DNA of 9,483 nt from positions 1 to 9,483 of the forward strand of contig CAMNAY010000049.1 of the NCBI GenBank assembly GCA_946531975.1, read 5' to 3'. This document shows positions 1 to 6,888 of the stretch, piece after piece. The notes beneath the pieces were generated by a model. The model had not been told where the DNA came from and made no database searches. It worked only from the letters and a program-made list of their open reading frames with translations. A program made the position numbers and the translations under genes. The stretch is from an uncultured Ruminococcus sp. (lineage in GTDB: Bacteria > Bacillota > Clostridia > Oscillospirales > Ruminococcaceae). Numbering within the stretch: the stretch's first letter is position 1; each line of letters begins with the position of its first letter.

Positions 1-60
1 TTGGCGCATCGGCTTTTCATCGCATATGGAGGATCCTCAGAAAACGGGAGGTACAGGGAT

Positions 61-723
61 ATGGATAAGAAAATTCTGACTGCAATGATTGCAGCGGCAG
101 TTGTGCTGCTGATGGTAGGCGTTCTGGCTGCGGCAGTACGTAAGAATAACGGAAAATCGGAGAATTCTTCCGCAGAATCCTCAGAGGAGCTGTCAGAGAT
201 CATCGTGATTCCGTCTGAAATGCCGGGAAATATCTCTGTGCCGATTCCTGCGGGATTCACTGAGACCAGTTCACCGTACTATAATAAATATTTTGTCATG
301 AACAATGCTTCGATCATTGTGACCGGAGAGGAACTGACCATTCACGGTCAGAGCGTCAAGGAATACGCCGCGGGCGTGCAGAAGCAGTATGAAAAGACCG
401 CGGATGAGTTCGCACTGCTCAGCAGCACGGAAATGAAGTCCGGCGCGCCGTGCTGGGTGCTGGAGTTCACCTATGCGCTGGTCGGTGAGGATGCTCGGCA
501 GGATTTCCAGTGCGTGACGGCGGTTCTGGTGAAGGATGATTATGCCTATATTGTGACCTGCAAGAGCAAAAAAGAGACCTTTGACAGATACCGCAGCGCA
601 TATCTATCCATGATTGAACGAATCTCGGTCGCTGATGTACCGGACAGCCGTTCCGATTCCGGCGTGAGCATCGGTACGCAGCCCGGTCAAATTGGTGCAG
701 ATTCATCAGGAATCGTGCAGTAA
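61..723 (+). CDS. Membrane-anchored extracytoplasmic protein, possible PsbP/DcrB-like fold
   Basis: A 220-residue protein of unknown function. The ATG at 61 is chosen because GGGAGG at 48-53 sits at good spacing before it, and the upstream in-frame residues look non-coding. Residues 1-6 are short and basic (MDKK), residues 7-26 form one hydrophobic helix with no lipobox cysteine, and residues 30-47 are a Ser/Glu-rich linker, so the bulk should lie outside the membrane. Residues 55-190 look like one compact alpha/beta domain: a PIPAGF segment, a strand pair around 76-90, a helix at 99-113, strands at 131-140 and 150-168, and a final helix at 172-187. That order recalls the Mog1/PsbP/DcrB-like superfamily, but this is a fold impression, not a motif match. 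The last 30 residues are Ser/Gly/Asp-rich and probably disordered. It is the last gene before the 842 promoter, so it probably belongs to a transcript that begins upstream of the window. Confidence 0.7.
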   Translation: MDKKILTAMIAAAVVLLMVGVLAAAVRKNNGKSENSSAESSEELSEIIVIPSEMPGNISVPIPAGFTETSSPYYNKYFVMNNASIIVTGEELTIHGQSVKEYAAGVQKQYEKTADEFALLSSTEMKSGAPCWVLEFTYALVGEDARQDFQCVTAVLVKDDYAYIVTCKSKKETFDRYRSAYLSMIERISVADVPDSRSDSGVSIGTQPGQIGADSSGIVQ

Positions 724-757
724 ACCATGCCTTTTGTTGTTAGAATCAACAAAGCAA

Positions 758-781
758 GTGCGATTTGTCGTCAAATTGCAC
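758..781. repeat. 10-bp hairpin flanked by 9-bp direct repeats
   Basis: GTGCGATTTG (758-767) and CAAATTGCAC (772-781) pair over 10 bp with one G-U and a 4-base loop. The 9-mer ACAAAGCAA occurs at 749-757 and again at 780-788, flanking the hairpin. No T-run follows on either strand, so it is not an obvious intrinsic terminator. It lies between the stop of the first gene and the 842 promoter and could be an operator or a processing site. Function unknown. Confidence 0.45.
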
Positions 782-841
782 AAAGCAACTGTGTGGAATA
801 GCACATTCTTAACAATCTTTTGCGTTTTGCTGAAAATGCGT

Positions 842-870
842 TTGACAAAACAGGTTTTTGGAGTTATAAT
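842..870 (+). promoter_or_regulatory. Consensus sigma-A promoter for the minD-like gene
   Basis: A perfect TTGACA (842-847) and a perfect TATAAT (865-870) are separated by exactly 17 bp. The expected start of transcription is near 877, giving a leader of about 98 nt before the ATG at 975. Inside the leader, ATGTGCA (925-931) and TGCACAT (950-956) can pair as a 7-bp stem that ends just before the AAAGGAG ribosome binding site. No known riboswitch consensus was recognised. Confidence 0.88.
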
Positions 871-974
871 ATAGAAGGAACCTTGTGTCCGGAACAGGCA
901 CAGGCTCCGAAAATCAATTCAGCTATGTGCAATGTCACAGGTTTGCAGCTGCACATCCGAAAGGAGTCCTGAAC

Positions 975-1715
975 ATGTCTAAAACGATAGCGGTTACGTC
1001 CGGAAAGGGCGGCACCGGAAAGTCCTCCATCTGCGCCGGCATCGGCTATACACTCGCCAAGCAGGGCAGCCGCACCTTGATTATTGAACTGGATTTCGGC
1101 CTTCGCTGTATTGATATTATTTTCGGCATGACCGGACAGATTAAGTATGACCTCAGCGATGTGCTGGACGGAAAGGTCTCTGCACTGGACGCGGTCGCCC
1201 GTGTGCCGATGGCGAGCAACCTTTTTGTGCTGTGCGCGCCGAAGAATCCTTTTCTTCAGGTGACGGTCGAGCAGATCGTCTCGATCTGCCGTTCTGTAAA
1301 GAAGTATTATGATTATATCATCATTGATACCGGTGCGGGCATCAATAACCATGTGTTCGATATTGTGGAGCAGGCAAACCTGATCCTTGTCGTGACAACG
1401 CCGGATCCGATCTGTGTGCGTGACGCACAGATGATGTCCGATGAGTTTTATGCACGCGGCAACCGCCGTCAGCGTCTGATCATCAATAAGGTCAGCAAGA
1501 AGGCGATCGGCGCAGAGCTGGTGCGCGACCTCGATGAGATCATTGATACGATCGGCGTTCAGCTGATCGGCGTGATTCCGGAAGACTATCAGCTTGTCAT
1601 TGCGACAGGCAAGGGCGAGCCGATTCCTTCGACTGCGCCGAGCCTTGCCGCTTTTGATGCGATCTCCAAGCGTCTGCGCGGCGAGAATGCCCCGCTGACA
1701 GTCAAGATCGGCTGA
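975..1715 (+). CDS. minD: MinD/ParA-family P-loop ATPase lacking the C-terminal membrane-targeting helix
   Basis: A 246-residue ATPase. The start at 975 follows AAAGGAG at 8 bases spacing. An in-frame GTG at 885 would add 30 residues with no family resemblance and lies almost at the predicted transcription start. The deviant Walker A is SGKGGTGKSS (9-18), with K11 and K16. The switch I region ELDFGLRCID (38-47) keeps D40 but has E at 38, where E. coli MinD has D38. Walker B is IIIDTGAG (115-122, D118), VRD (D150) is conserved, and GVIPEDYQLVIATGKGEP (199-216) matches the MinD C-terminal half. MinD normally uses ATP-dependent dimerisation and a C-terminal amphipathic helix to bind the membrane and position the division site with MinC and MinE. 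Here the protein stops at LRGENAPLTVKIG, where E. coli MinD continues into its basic membrane-targeting helix, and no minC or minE is next to it. A FlhG-like or other MinD-superfamily role is possible. Confidence 0.87.
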   Translation: MSKTIAVTSGKGGTGKSSICAGIGYTLAKQGSRTLIIELDFGLRCIDIIFGMTGQIKYDLSDVLDGKVSALDAVARVPMASNLFVLCAPKNPFLQVTVEQIVSICRSVKKYYDYIIIDTGAGINNHVFDIVEQANLILVVTTPDPICVRDAQMMSDEFYARGNRRQRLIINKVSKKAIGAELVRDLDEIIDTIGVQLIGVIPEDYQLVIATGKGEPIPSTAPSLAAFDAISKRLRGENAPLTVKIG

Positions 1716-1820
1716 TCAAACGAGCCGGATTGATCTGAAGTTTCCAATCATCAAATACCGTCCGATCGGACTGCTTTTGACAATGCTCTACAACTTTGTA
1801 ACAGAAAGGAATGATCCCCG

Positions 1821-2228
1821 ATGACAATCGCTCTGATTGCTCACGATGCGAAAAAGGAATTGATGATCCAATTTTGCACGGCATATTATGCTGTGCTGAG
1901 CCGGCACACACTCTGTGCGACCGGTACAACCGGAAAGCAGGTTGCAGAAGCGACCGGACTTCCGATTAAACGCTTTTTGAGCGGCGCACAGGGCGGCGGT
2001 CAGGAAATTTCCGCTCGTATCTCCTGCGATGAGATTGACGTTCTGCTATTCTTCCGCGACCCGATCAATCCCAAGGCAACCGAGCCGAACGATATGAATC
2101 TGCTCCGTCTGTGCGATGTCCACAATGTGCCGGTCGCAACCAATATTGCAACCGCTGAGGCACTGATTCTCGCACTGGAGCGCGGTGATCTCGACTGGCG
2201 CGAGATCGGAAATCCGCCCGTCATGTAA
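1821..2228 (+). CDS. mgsA: Methylglyoxal synthase family protein with substituted catalytic residues
   Basis: A 135-residue single MGS-like domain, close to the Bacillus form in length. ATG 1821 follows AGAAAGGA. True methylglyoxal synthase converts dihydroxyacetone phosphate to methylglyoxal and phosphate in the cytosol. The protein aligns with E. coli MgsA (from memory) without gaps at an offset of 11. Retained are H8-D9 (E. coli H19-D20), K12 (K23), the phosphate-binding TGTTG at 34-38, S54-G55 (S65-G66), D80 (D91) and LLRLCDVHNVPVATNIATAE (94-113). Changed are catalytic D71 to G60 (GGGQE instead of GGDQQ), H98 to T87, and D101 to N90. It therefore probably still binds a phosphorylated ligand but is unlikely to be a normal synthase. 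The frame is otherwise intact and well conserved, which argues against a decaying gene. It lies 105 bases after the minD-like gene, probably in the same transcript, and a 12-bp palindrome GTCCGATCGGAC sits in the gap at 1760-1771. Automatic pipelines would name it methylglyoxal synthase. The family is sure, the activity is doubtful. Confidence 0.9.
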   Translation: MTIALIAHDAKKELMIQFCTAYYAVLSRHTLCATGTTGKQVAEATGLPIKRFLSGAQGGGQEISARISCDEIDVLLFFRDPINPKATEPNDMNLLRLCDVHNVPVATNIATAEALILALERGDLDWREIGNPPVM

Positions 2229-2245
2229 ACCGACACACAAGAAAC

Positions 2246-2289
2246 ATTGCCCCTTTGGAAACAAAAGGGGCAATTCGTGTTTTCTTTTT
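2246..2289 (+). terminator. Intrinsic terminator (or attenuator) between mgsA-like gene and hisS
   Basis: An 11-bp stem pairs ATTGCCCCTTT (2246-2256) with AAAGGGGCAAT (2264-2274) around a 7-base loop. It is followed by a T-rich run, GTGTTTTCTTTTT (2277-2289). It stands 17 bases after the stop of the methylglyoxal-synthase-like gene and only 24 bases before the hisS ATG, so it either ends the upstream transcript or gates read-through into hisS. Confidence 0.82.
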
Positions 2290-2313
2290 CATGTATCAAA
2301 GAAAGGAATTATT

Positions 2314-3615
2314 ATGGCAAATTACCTCAAGCGTCCCAACGGCACCGAAGATGTAACCCCCGCACAGATCCACAAGTGGCATACAGTCGAAAAGGTTGTG
2401 CGGCAGACTGCGGAGAGCTTTGGCTTTTCCGAAATCCGCATCCCGACCTTTGAAACAACAGAGTTGTTCCAGCGTTCCGTCGGTGAGACAACGGACGTTG
2501 TCCAGAAGGAAATGTACTCCGTCATCGCGAAGGAAACGCAGTTCACCCTCCGTCCGGAAGGCACTGCCGGTACGATCCGTGCGATGCTCCAGAACGGTAT
2601 GCTCGCAGAAGCTCTGCCGCAGAAGGTGTTTTATTTGCTTTCCTGCTTCCGGCATGAGCGCCCGCAGGCGGGCAGGCTGCGCGAGTTTCACCAGTTCGGC
2701 ATCGAAATGGCAGGCGCTGCTTCTCCGTATGCTGATGCTGAGGTTATCCTGCTGGGAAAGACTGTGCTGGATACTCTCGGTCTGAAGGATATCGTCCTGA
2801 ACCTCAACAGCATCGGCTGTCCGGCATGCCGTGCAAAGTATCAGGAGGCGCTGAAAGCGTACTTTGAGCCGCATCGCGACGAGCTGTGTTCAACTTGTCA
2901 GGAGCGCCTTGTCCGCAATCCGATGCGCCTGCTCGACTGCAAGAGTGCCGAAGATCAGGAGATCGCAAAGGATGCGCCGGTGATTCTTGATTATCTCTGT
3001 GAGGACTGCAAGTCGCATTTTGAAGCGGTCAAGAACGCACTGACTGAAATGGGTGTGGAGTACGTCATCAACCCGAAGATTGTCCGCGGTCTGGATTACT
3101 ACACCAAAACGGTGTTCGAGTTTATTACCACCAGCATCGGCGCACAGGGTACGGTCTGTGCCGGCGGCAGATATGACGGGCTGATCGAGCAGCTCGGCGG
3201 GCAGCATGTGCCTGCACTGGGCTTCGGCATGGGTCTGGAGCGTCTGATTCTGACAATGGAAAAGCAGGGACTTTCCTTTATGGATTCCACAACCTGCGAT
3301 GTCTACCTTGCCCCCATGGACGACAGCGCAAGACCTGCTGCACTGAAATATGCAAATGCCCTGCGCGAAATGGGTGTGCGCGCAGAGTTCGATCTGATGG
3401 GCAGAACCTTTAAGGCACAGATGAAGTACGCGAATAAGATTGCAGCGAAGTATCTGGTTGTTCTTGGCTCCAATGAGCTGGAACAGGGCGCCGGTATGCT
3501 CAAGAATATGCAGTCCGGTGAGCAGAAGGAGATCCGTCTCGATACCGCAGAGCATTTCATTGCGGACTATACAGAAATTTCCCTGAGTGAGATGCTTGGA
3601 GACCGTACAGAATAA
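2314..3615 (+). CDS. hisS: Histidyl-tRNA synthetase
   Basis: A 433-residue class II aminoacyl-tRNA synthetase that charges tRNA-His with histidine. ATG 2314 follows GAAAGGA at 6 bases. Motif 2 lies around FRHERPQAGRLREFHQFG (112-129). The histidine-specific signatures are VRGLDYYTKTVFE (257-269) and AGGRYDGL (283-290). Motif 3 is ALGFGMGLERL (301-311). The region from 330 on (VYLAPMDD) is the C-terminal anticodon-binding domain, with GRTFKAQMKYANK near 363-375. The insertion domain carries a cysteine-rich set (C169, C172, C192, C195, C209, C229, C232), as in many Firmicutes HisRS proteins, which may bind zinc. The length is normal. Many Firmicutes place aspS downstream and a T-box upstream; here neither is present. 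The next gene is a PBP, 41 bases on, probably cotranscribed. Confidence 0.97.
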   Translation: MANYLKRPNGTEDVTPAQIHKWHTVEKVVRQTAESFGFSEIRIPTFETTELFQRSVGETTDVVQKEMYSVIAKETQFTLRPEGTAGTIRAMLQNGMLAEALPQKVFYLLSCFRHERPQAGRLREFHQFGIEMAGAASPYADAEVILLGKTVLDTLGLKDIVLNLNSIGCPACRAKYQEALKAYFEPHRDELCSTCQERLVRNPMRLLDCKSAEDQEIAKDAPVILDYLCEDCKSHFEAVKNALTEMGVEYVINPKIVRGLDYYTKTVFEFITTSIGAQGTVCAGGRYDGLIEQLGGQHVPALGFGMGLERLILTMEKQGLSFMDSTTCDVYLAPMDDSARPAALKYANALREMGVRAEFDLMGRTFKAQMKYANKIAAKYLVVLGSNELEQGAGMLKNMQSGEQKEIRLDTAEHFIADYTEISLSEMLGDRTE

Positions 3616-3656
3616 AAAAGAAATTGTAGAACCATGCTCCGGAGGAGACAGCATCT

Positions 3657-5699
3657 ATGAAAGAGTTACTTCGCCAGATCTCAGAATTTCTGCGCAGCAG
3701 CTTTCTGATTCTTCTGGTGCTTGCATCGTCTGCATTCGCGATCTACCGCCTGCTGCATCTGCAGATCGTTGAGGCGAATGAGGAGGCGAAGCAGACGGAG
3801 GTCCGGTCGGTCTATACACAGGTGATTCCCGCGACACGCGGCGAGATCGTGGACTGCACCGGAAAACCGATTGTTTCCAACAAGATCGGCTATAATCTGA
3901 TTATAGAGAAGGCGTATTTCCCGTCTGATAATAAAGAGGGGAATGCTGTTATTCACCGCATCGTGCAGCTGCTCAGGGAGAGCGGGTATTCGTGGAACGA
4001 TACGATGCCGGTTACGAAGCAGAAGCCCTATCAGTTTGAGCGGAACCGCGACCGCGATGTGAAAGAACTGAAGGAGAATCTGCACCTCAATCAGTATGCG
4101 GATGCGGAAAACTGCATTGACAAGCTGATTGCGGACTATGAAATCGACGATACCTATTCCGAGGCGGAGAGGCGTGTCATTGCCGGAATCCGCTATGAAA
4201 TGCTGCTGCGCGATTTTTCAATGTCCAATGTGTTCTATCTCTCGAATGACATTGATCTGAAAACCGTGACGCGCATCAAGGAGCTTCGTCTGACTATGAA
4301 CGGCGTGAATATCGTTGAGGAAGCGATCCGAACGATCGAAAACGGCACAATCATTCCGCATGAGATCGGGTATGTCGGTCCGATTTACTCGCAGGAGGAG
4401 TACGAGGAGCTTCTGACAAACGGTCATGACGACTATGTCCTCTCCGATTCCGTCGGCAAAAGCGGCTTGGAAATGGCATGTGAGCCGGTGCTGCGCGGTG
4501 ATAACGGCGTAAAGCAGATCACCGTCACGAACGGTGAGGTGTCATCGGTTGAGGTGACAGAGGAGGCGGTCGGCGGACAGACGATCCAGCTGACAGTCAA
4601 CAGCGATCTCCAAACCAAAATGCAGAATATCCTTGAGGAACATTGCCAATTCCTGCGGGATACCGAACGGGAATGCAAGGATGCCAGATGCGGCGCAATC
4701 GTCCTGCTGGATACCACTGACAATGCGGTGCTTGGCATGGCGACGCTCCCGACCTACGATCTTTCCGAACTGCTCGATGACTATAAAAGCGTTGCGGAAC
4801 AGGAAGATTCCCCCTTGGTGAACCGCGCAACGGACGGTCTTTACCGACCTGGTTCTACCTTCAAGCCGATTACGGCGACGGCTGGTCTTGATACCGGTAC
4901 AATCAGCGGGCGGACGGAATTCAACTGCACGCAGGAGTGGAGATATATCGACATGAAATTCCACTGCACCGGCAATCATAAGCTGATCAATGTGCGCGAT
5001 GCACTGACCGTGTCCTGTAATATTTTCTTCTATGAACTCGGAACCCGTCTGGGTCTGGACAAGCTGCTCGATTATGAGCGAATGTACGGGCTGGGCGCAC
5101 CGCTCGGTCTGGAATCAGGTGACAGCGGCGGCTATCTTGCCTGTCCGGAAACCTTCAAGATGCTCGGTATTGACTGGTATGTCGGCGAACTGGTGCAGGC
5201 TTCGATCGGTCAGTCTGAGATTCAGGTGACACCGCTGCAAATGGCAACGGTCGCCTCAACGATCGCCAATGACGGCAACCGCTACCGTCCGCATCTGATC
5301 GACTCTTATTGGGATAATGCGCATCAGAACAAGATTGCGGATAAGGAGCCGGAGCTGGTGCAGACAGTCGCACAGAATAACACGGAGCTTGTGTATTCCA
5401 ACATTGAAGCCGGAATGATCGGTGCCGCACAGACAGCGATGCCGCTGAAGTACGACCTGAACGATCTGGGAATTGATGTTGCGATCAAGACCGGTACACC
5501 GCAGTCTCCGCGCGGCACGGACTCCTTTGTGATCGGCTATGCGCCGGCAGAAAATCCGGAGGTCGCGTTCTGTGCAATGGTCGAAGGCGGAAAATACGCA
5601 AAATATATGGTGAAGGCAATCCTCAAAGCCTACGGCGAGGAGTATCCGGATTCACAGATCGGCAGAGCCTTCCGCATTGCTGCAAGGAGAGCAGACTGA
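3657..5699 (+). CDS. mrdA: Class B penicillin-binding protein (PBP2/MrdA type peptidoglycan transpeptidase)
   Basis: A 680-residue DD-transpeptidase that cross-links peptidoglycan at the outer face of the membrane. PBP2-type enzymes work with RodA and MreB in side-wall growth. ATG 3657 follows GGAGGA at 10 bases. Residues 1-14 are cytoplasmic and 15-35 form the single membrane anchor. The pedestal/dimerisation domain begins at PATRGEIVDCTGKPIVSN (58-75). A long, charged linker follows at about 85-215. The transpeptidase domain starts near 305 and carries all three active-site motifs: STFK (S400 nucleophile), SCN (453-455) and KTGT (611-614). IGQSEIQVTPLQMA (517-530) is also typical. There are no PASTA repeats. 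FtsI-type (SpoVD or division PBP) is the main alternative, since rodA and mreBCD are not in the window. The minD-like and mgsA-like neighbours upstream recall the clostridial shape cluster and favour PBP2. Confidence 0.93.
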   Translation: MKELLRQISEFLRSSFLILLVLASSAFAIYRLLHLQIVEANEEAKQTEVRSVYTQVIPATRGEIVDCTGKPIVSNKIGYNLIIEKAYFPSDNKEGNAVIHRIVQLLRESGYSWNDTMPVTKQKPYQFERNRDRDVKELKENLHLNQYADAENCIDKLIADYEIDDTYSEAERRVIAGIRYEMLLRDFSMSNVFYLSNDIDLKTVTRIKELRLTMNGVNIVEEAIRTIENGTIIPHEIGYVGPIYSQEEYEELLTNGHDDYVLSDSVGKSGLEMACEPVLRGDNGVKQITVTNGEVSSVEVTEEAVGGQTIQLTVNSDLQTKMQNILEEHCQFLRDTERECKDARCGAIVLLDTTDNAVLGMATLPTYDLSELLDDYKSVAEQEDSPLVNRATDGLYRPGSTFKPITATAGLDTGTISGRTEFNCTQEWRYIDMKFHCTGNHKLINVRDALTVSCNIFFYELGTRLGLDKLLDYERMYGLGAPLGLESGDSGGYLACPETFKMLGIDWYVGELVQASIGQSEIQVTPLQMATVASTIANDGNRYRPHLIDSYWDNAHQNKIADKEPELVQTVAQNNTELVYSNIEAGMIGAAQTAMPLKYDLNDLGIDVAIKTGTPQSPRGTDSFVIGYAPAENPEVAFCAMVEGGKYAKYMVKAILKAYGEEYPDSQIGRAFRIAARRAD

Positions 5700-6046
5700 T
5701 GAATATTCAGATTTTCGGCAAATCCAAGTGCTTTGATACGAAAAAAGCAGAGCGTTTTTTCAAAGAGCGTCATGTGAAATATCAGTCGGTTGATCTGCCC
5801 TCGAAGGGACTGAGCCGACGGGAGCTGGAAAGTGTGATCCGGAGTGTCGGCGGCATGGAGAATCTTGTAAATCCCAAGGATCAGGATTATCCGCTGTTTC
5901 AGCATCTTCTGCCGGATGCGCAGTTTGAGATGCTGCTCGAAACACCGGAGATGCTGCGTACCCCGATTGTCCGGAACGGACAGAAGGCAACTGTCGGTGA
6001 GGCTGCGGCAACATGGAAAAAGTGGATTGATGAGGAACAGAAATAA
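5699..6046 (+). CDS. ArsC/Spx-fold single-cysteine thioredoxin-like protein
   Basis: A 115-residue protein of the ArsC/YffB/Spx family. Its ATG overlaps the TGA of the PBP gene by one base (TGATG), and an AAGGAGA inside the PBP 3' end serves it, so translation is probably coupled. The N-terminus IQIFGKSKCFDTKKAERFF (3-21) has the family's active-site cysteine C11 in a C-x-D-T-x-K-A context. TPIVRNG (88-94) holds the conserved cis-proline P89 that faces the cysteine, followed by QKATVG. C11 is the only cysteine, so this is neither a CxxC Spx nor a glutaredoxin. Classical arsenate reductases have more demanding Arg and Cys sets that I do not see, so an arsenate role is doubtful. Close relatives are usually labelled 'arsenate reductase family protein' with no tested function. 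A thiol or redox role near the cell-wall enzyme is only suggested by the coupling. Confidence 0.87.
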   Translation: MNIQIFGKSKCFDTKKAERFFKERHVKYQSVDLPSKGLSRRELESVIRSVGGMENLVNPKDQDYPLFQHLLPDAQFEMLLETPEMLRTPIVRNGQKATVGEAAATWKKWIDEEQK

Positions 6047-6052
6047 CAGAAA

Positions 6053-6082
6053 AAACGGGACACTGTCAGAAGTGTCCCGTTT
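6053..6082. terminator. Bidirectional intrinsic terminator between convergent genes
   Basis: A perfect 12-bp stem pairs AAACGGGACACT (6053-6064) with AGTGTCCCGTTT (6071-6082) around the loop GTCAGA. An A-run lies on the left (6050-6055), giving a U-tract for the - strand, and a T-rich right flank (TTTGCTTTA) serves the + strand. It lies between the stop at 6046 (+) and the stop at 6086 (-), so it serves both transcripts. Confidence 0.88.
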
Positions 6083-6085
6083 GCT

Positions 6086-6811
6086 TTATACCGTGTAGCC
6101 CTTGGCGCGGAGTGCGTCAATCAGACTGCCGAGAATTTTGGCATTGGTCTCGGAGACCGAATGCAGCAGATAGACCGCGCCGCCGTGCGCACTGTTTGTG
6201 AGCTTTTCGAGTGCCGCCTGCGGTTCGGGCTGGTCATCGGTTTTCCAGTCGGCATATGCCATGCTCCAGAACACGGTCCGATAGCCGAGAGACTGGATCT
6301 TTACCAGTGAGGGCAGATCATATTCGCCGCAGGGCGGACGGAAATACTGCATGTCATAGCCGAAACGCTCCTGCACATAGCGGTGTAGGCTCATGATCTC
6401 CTCCTCCAGCGCCTCATCGGAGAGCGTCGGAATTGCAGCATGCGTCATGCCGTGGTTGCCGATTGTATGCCCTTCGGCAATCATGCGCCGGACCAGAGCA
6501 GGTTCTTTCTTTGCATAGTCTCCCGTAAGGAAAAAGATTGCAGATACGCCCTTTTCTTTCAGTGTGTCGAGAATGCCCGCCGTGTATCCGTTTTCATAGC
6601 CCTGATCGAAGGTCAGGATGATGCGGGATGCGTCCTCCGAGAGTGCATATGCGCCGTATTCGCCGTACTCTGCCTGAAAATCAGCCGCGCCGGTCGGACA
6701 GTTGTGCTCGTCCACAGCTTTGCCCTGACCGTATCCCAGTGCCGATGCTTCCGTCTGCGGCAGCAGCCAGCAGGAGAGCATCAGGCAGAGTGCAGATGCC
6801 AGTTTTTTCAT
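6086..6811 (-). CDS. pdaA: PdaA-type polysaccharide deacetylase (delta-lactam-forming de-N-acetylase)
   Basis: A 241-residue NodB-fold deacetylase. The start at 6811 is set by AAAGGAG 6 bases upstream and by the signal peptide: MKK, a hydrophobic core at 5-17 and a likely cleavage site after ASA at 24. The motifs run TFDQGYENGYT (67-77), H120-x3-H124 in GNHGMTH, RPPCGEYD (158-165), FWSMAYADWK (181-190) and LLHSVSETNA (215-224). TFDxGYENGYT, the FWS..DWK block and LLHxVS..NA are hallmarks of Bacillus PdaA, which removes acetyl groups from muramic acid to allow delta-lactam formation in spore cortex. The second Asp of the standard TFDD motif is Q70; PdaA proteins also vary here. It acts outside the cell or in the forespore envelope. 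It lies 77 bases after a membrane-protein gene in the same direction. A vegetative peptidoglycan deacetylase is the alternative. Confidence 0.9.
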   Translation of the reverse strand: MKKLASALCLMLSCWLLPQTEASALGYGQGKAVDEHNCPTGAADFQAEYGEYGAYALSEDASRIILTFDQGYENGYTAGILDTLKEKGVSAIFFLTGDYAKKEPALVRRMIAEGHTIGNHGMTHAAIPTLSDEALEEEIMSLHRYVQERFGYDMQYFRPPCGEYDLPSLVKIQSLGYRTVFWSMAYADWKTDDQPEPQAALEKLTNSAHGGAVYLLHSVSETNAKILGSLIDALRAKGYTV

Positions 6812-6888
6812 CTTGTTCTCCTTTGCATTTCCGGATTTCGGAGCCGTAAACGGACTCCGCATATTCAGCATATGCAAAAGCTCTGCGG

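Noticed and set aside
1..68. Possible 3' end of an upstream gene (frame from base 3, stop TAA at 66-68) overlapping the first gene's start
   Set aside because: Only about 21 codons are visible, with no recognisable sequence; another frame is equally open to a stop just after. It cannot be told from untranslated DNA.
885..974. N-terminal extension of the MinD-like protein from GTG 885 (AAGGA upstream)
   Set aside because: The 30 extra residues do not resemble the family, the ribosome binding site would sit at the predicted transcription start, and the ATG at 975 has a better site.
1777..1805. Promoter for the methylglyoxal-synthase-like gene (TTGACA at 1777-1782)
   Set aside because: No acceptable -10 box lies 16-18 bp downstream, and any start would fall on or after the ribosome binding site.
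2185..2313. Longer hisS start at 2185
   Set aside because: The frame runs through the end of the previous gene and the terminator hairpin; family similarity begins at the ATG at 2314 with a good ribosome binding site.
6839..6859. Hairpin between the membrane-protein gene and pdaA as a terminator
   Set aside because: The stem is short with a bulge and no T-run follows on the - strand; at most it affects processing or mRNA stability.
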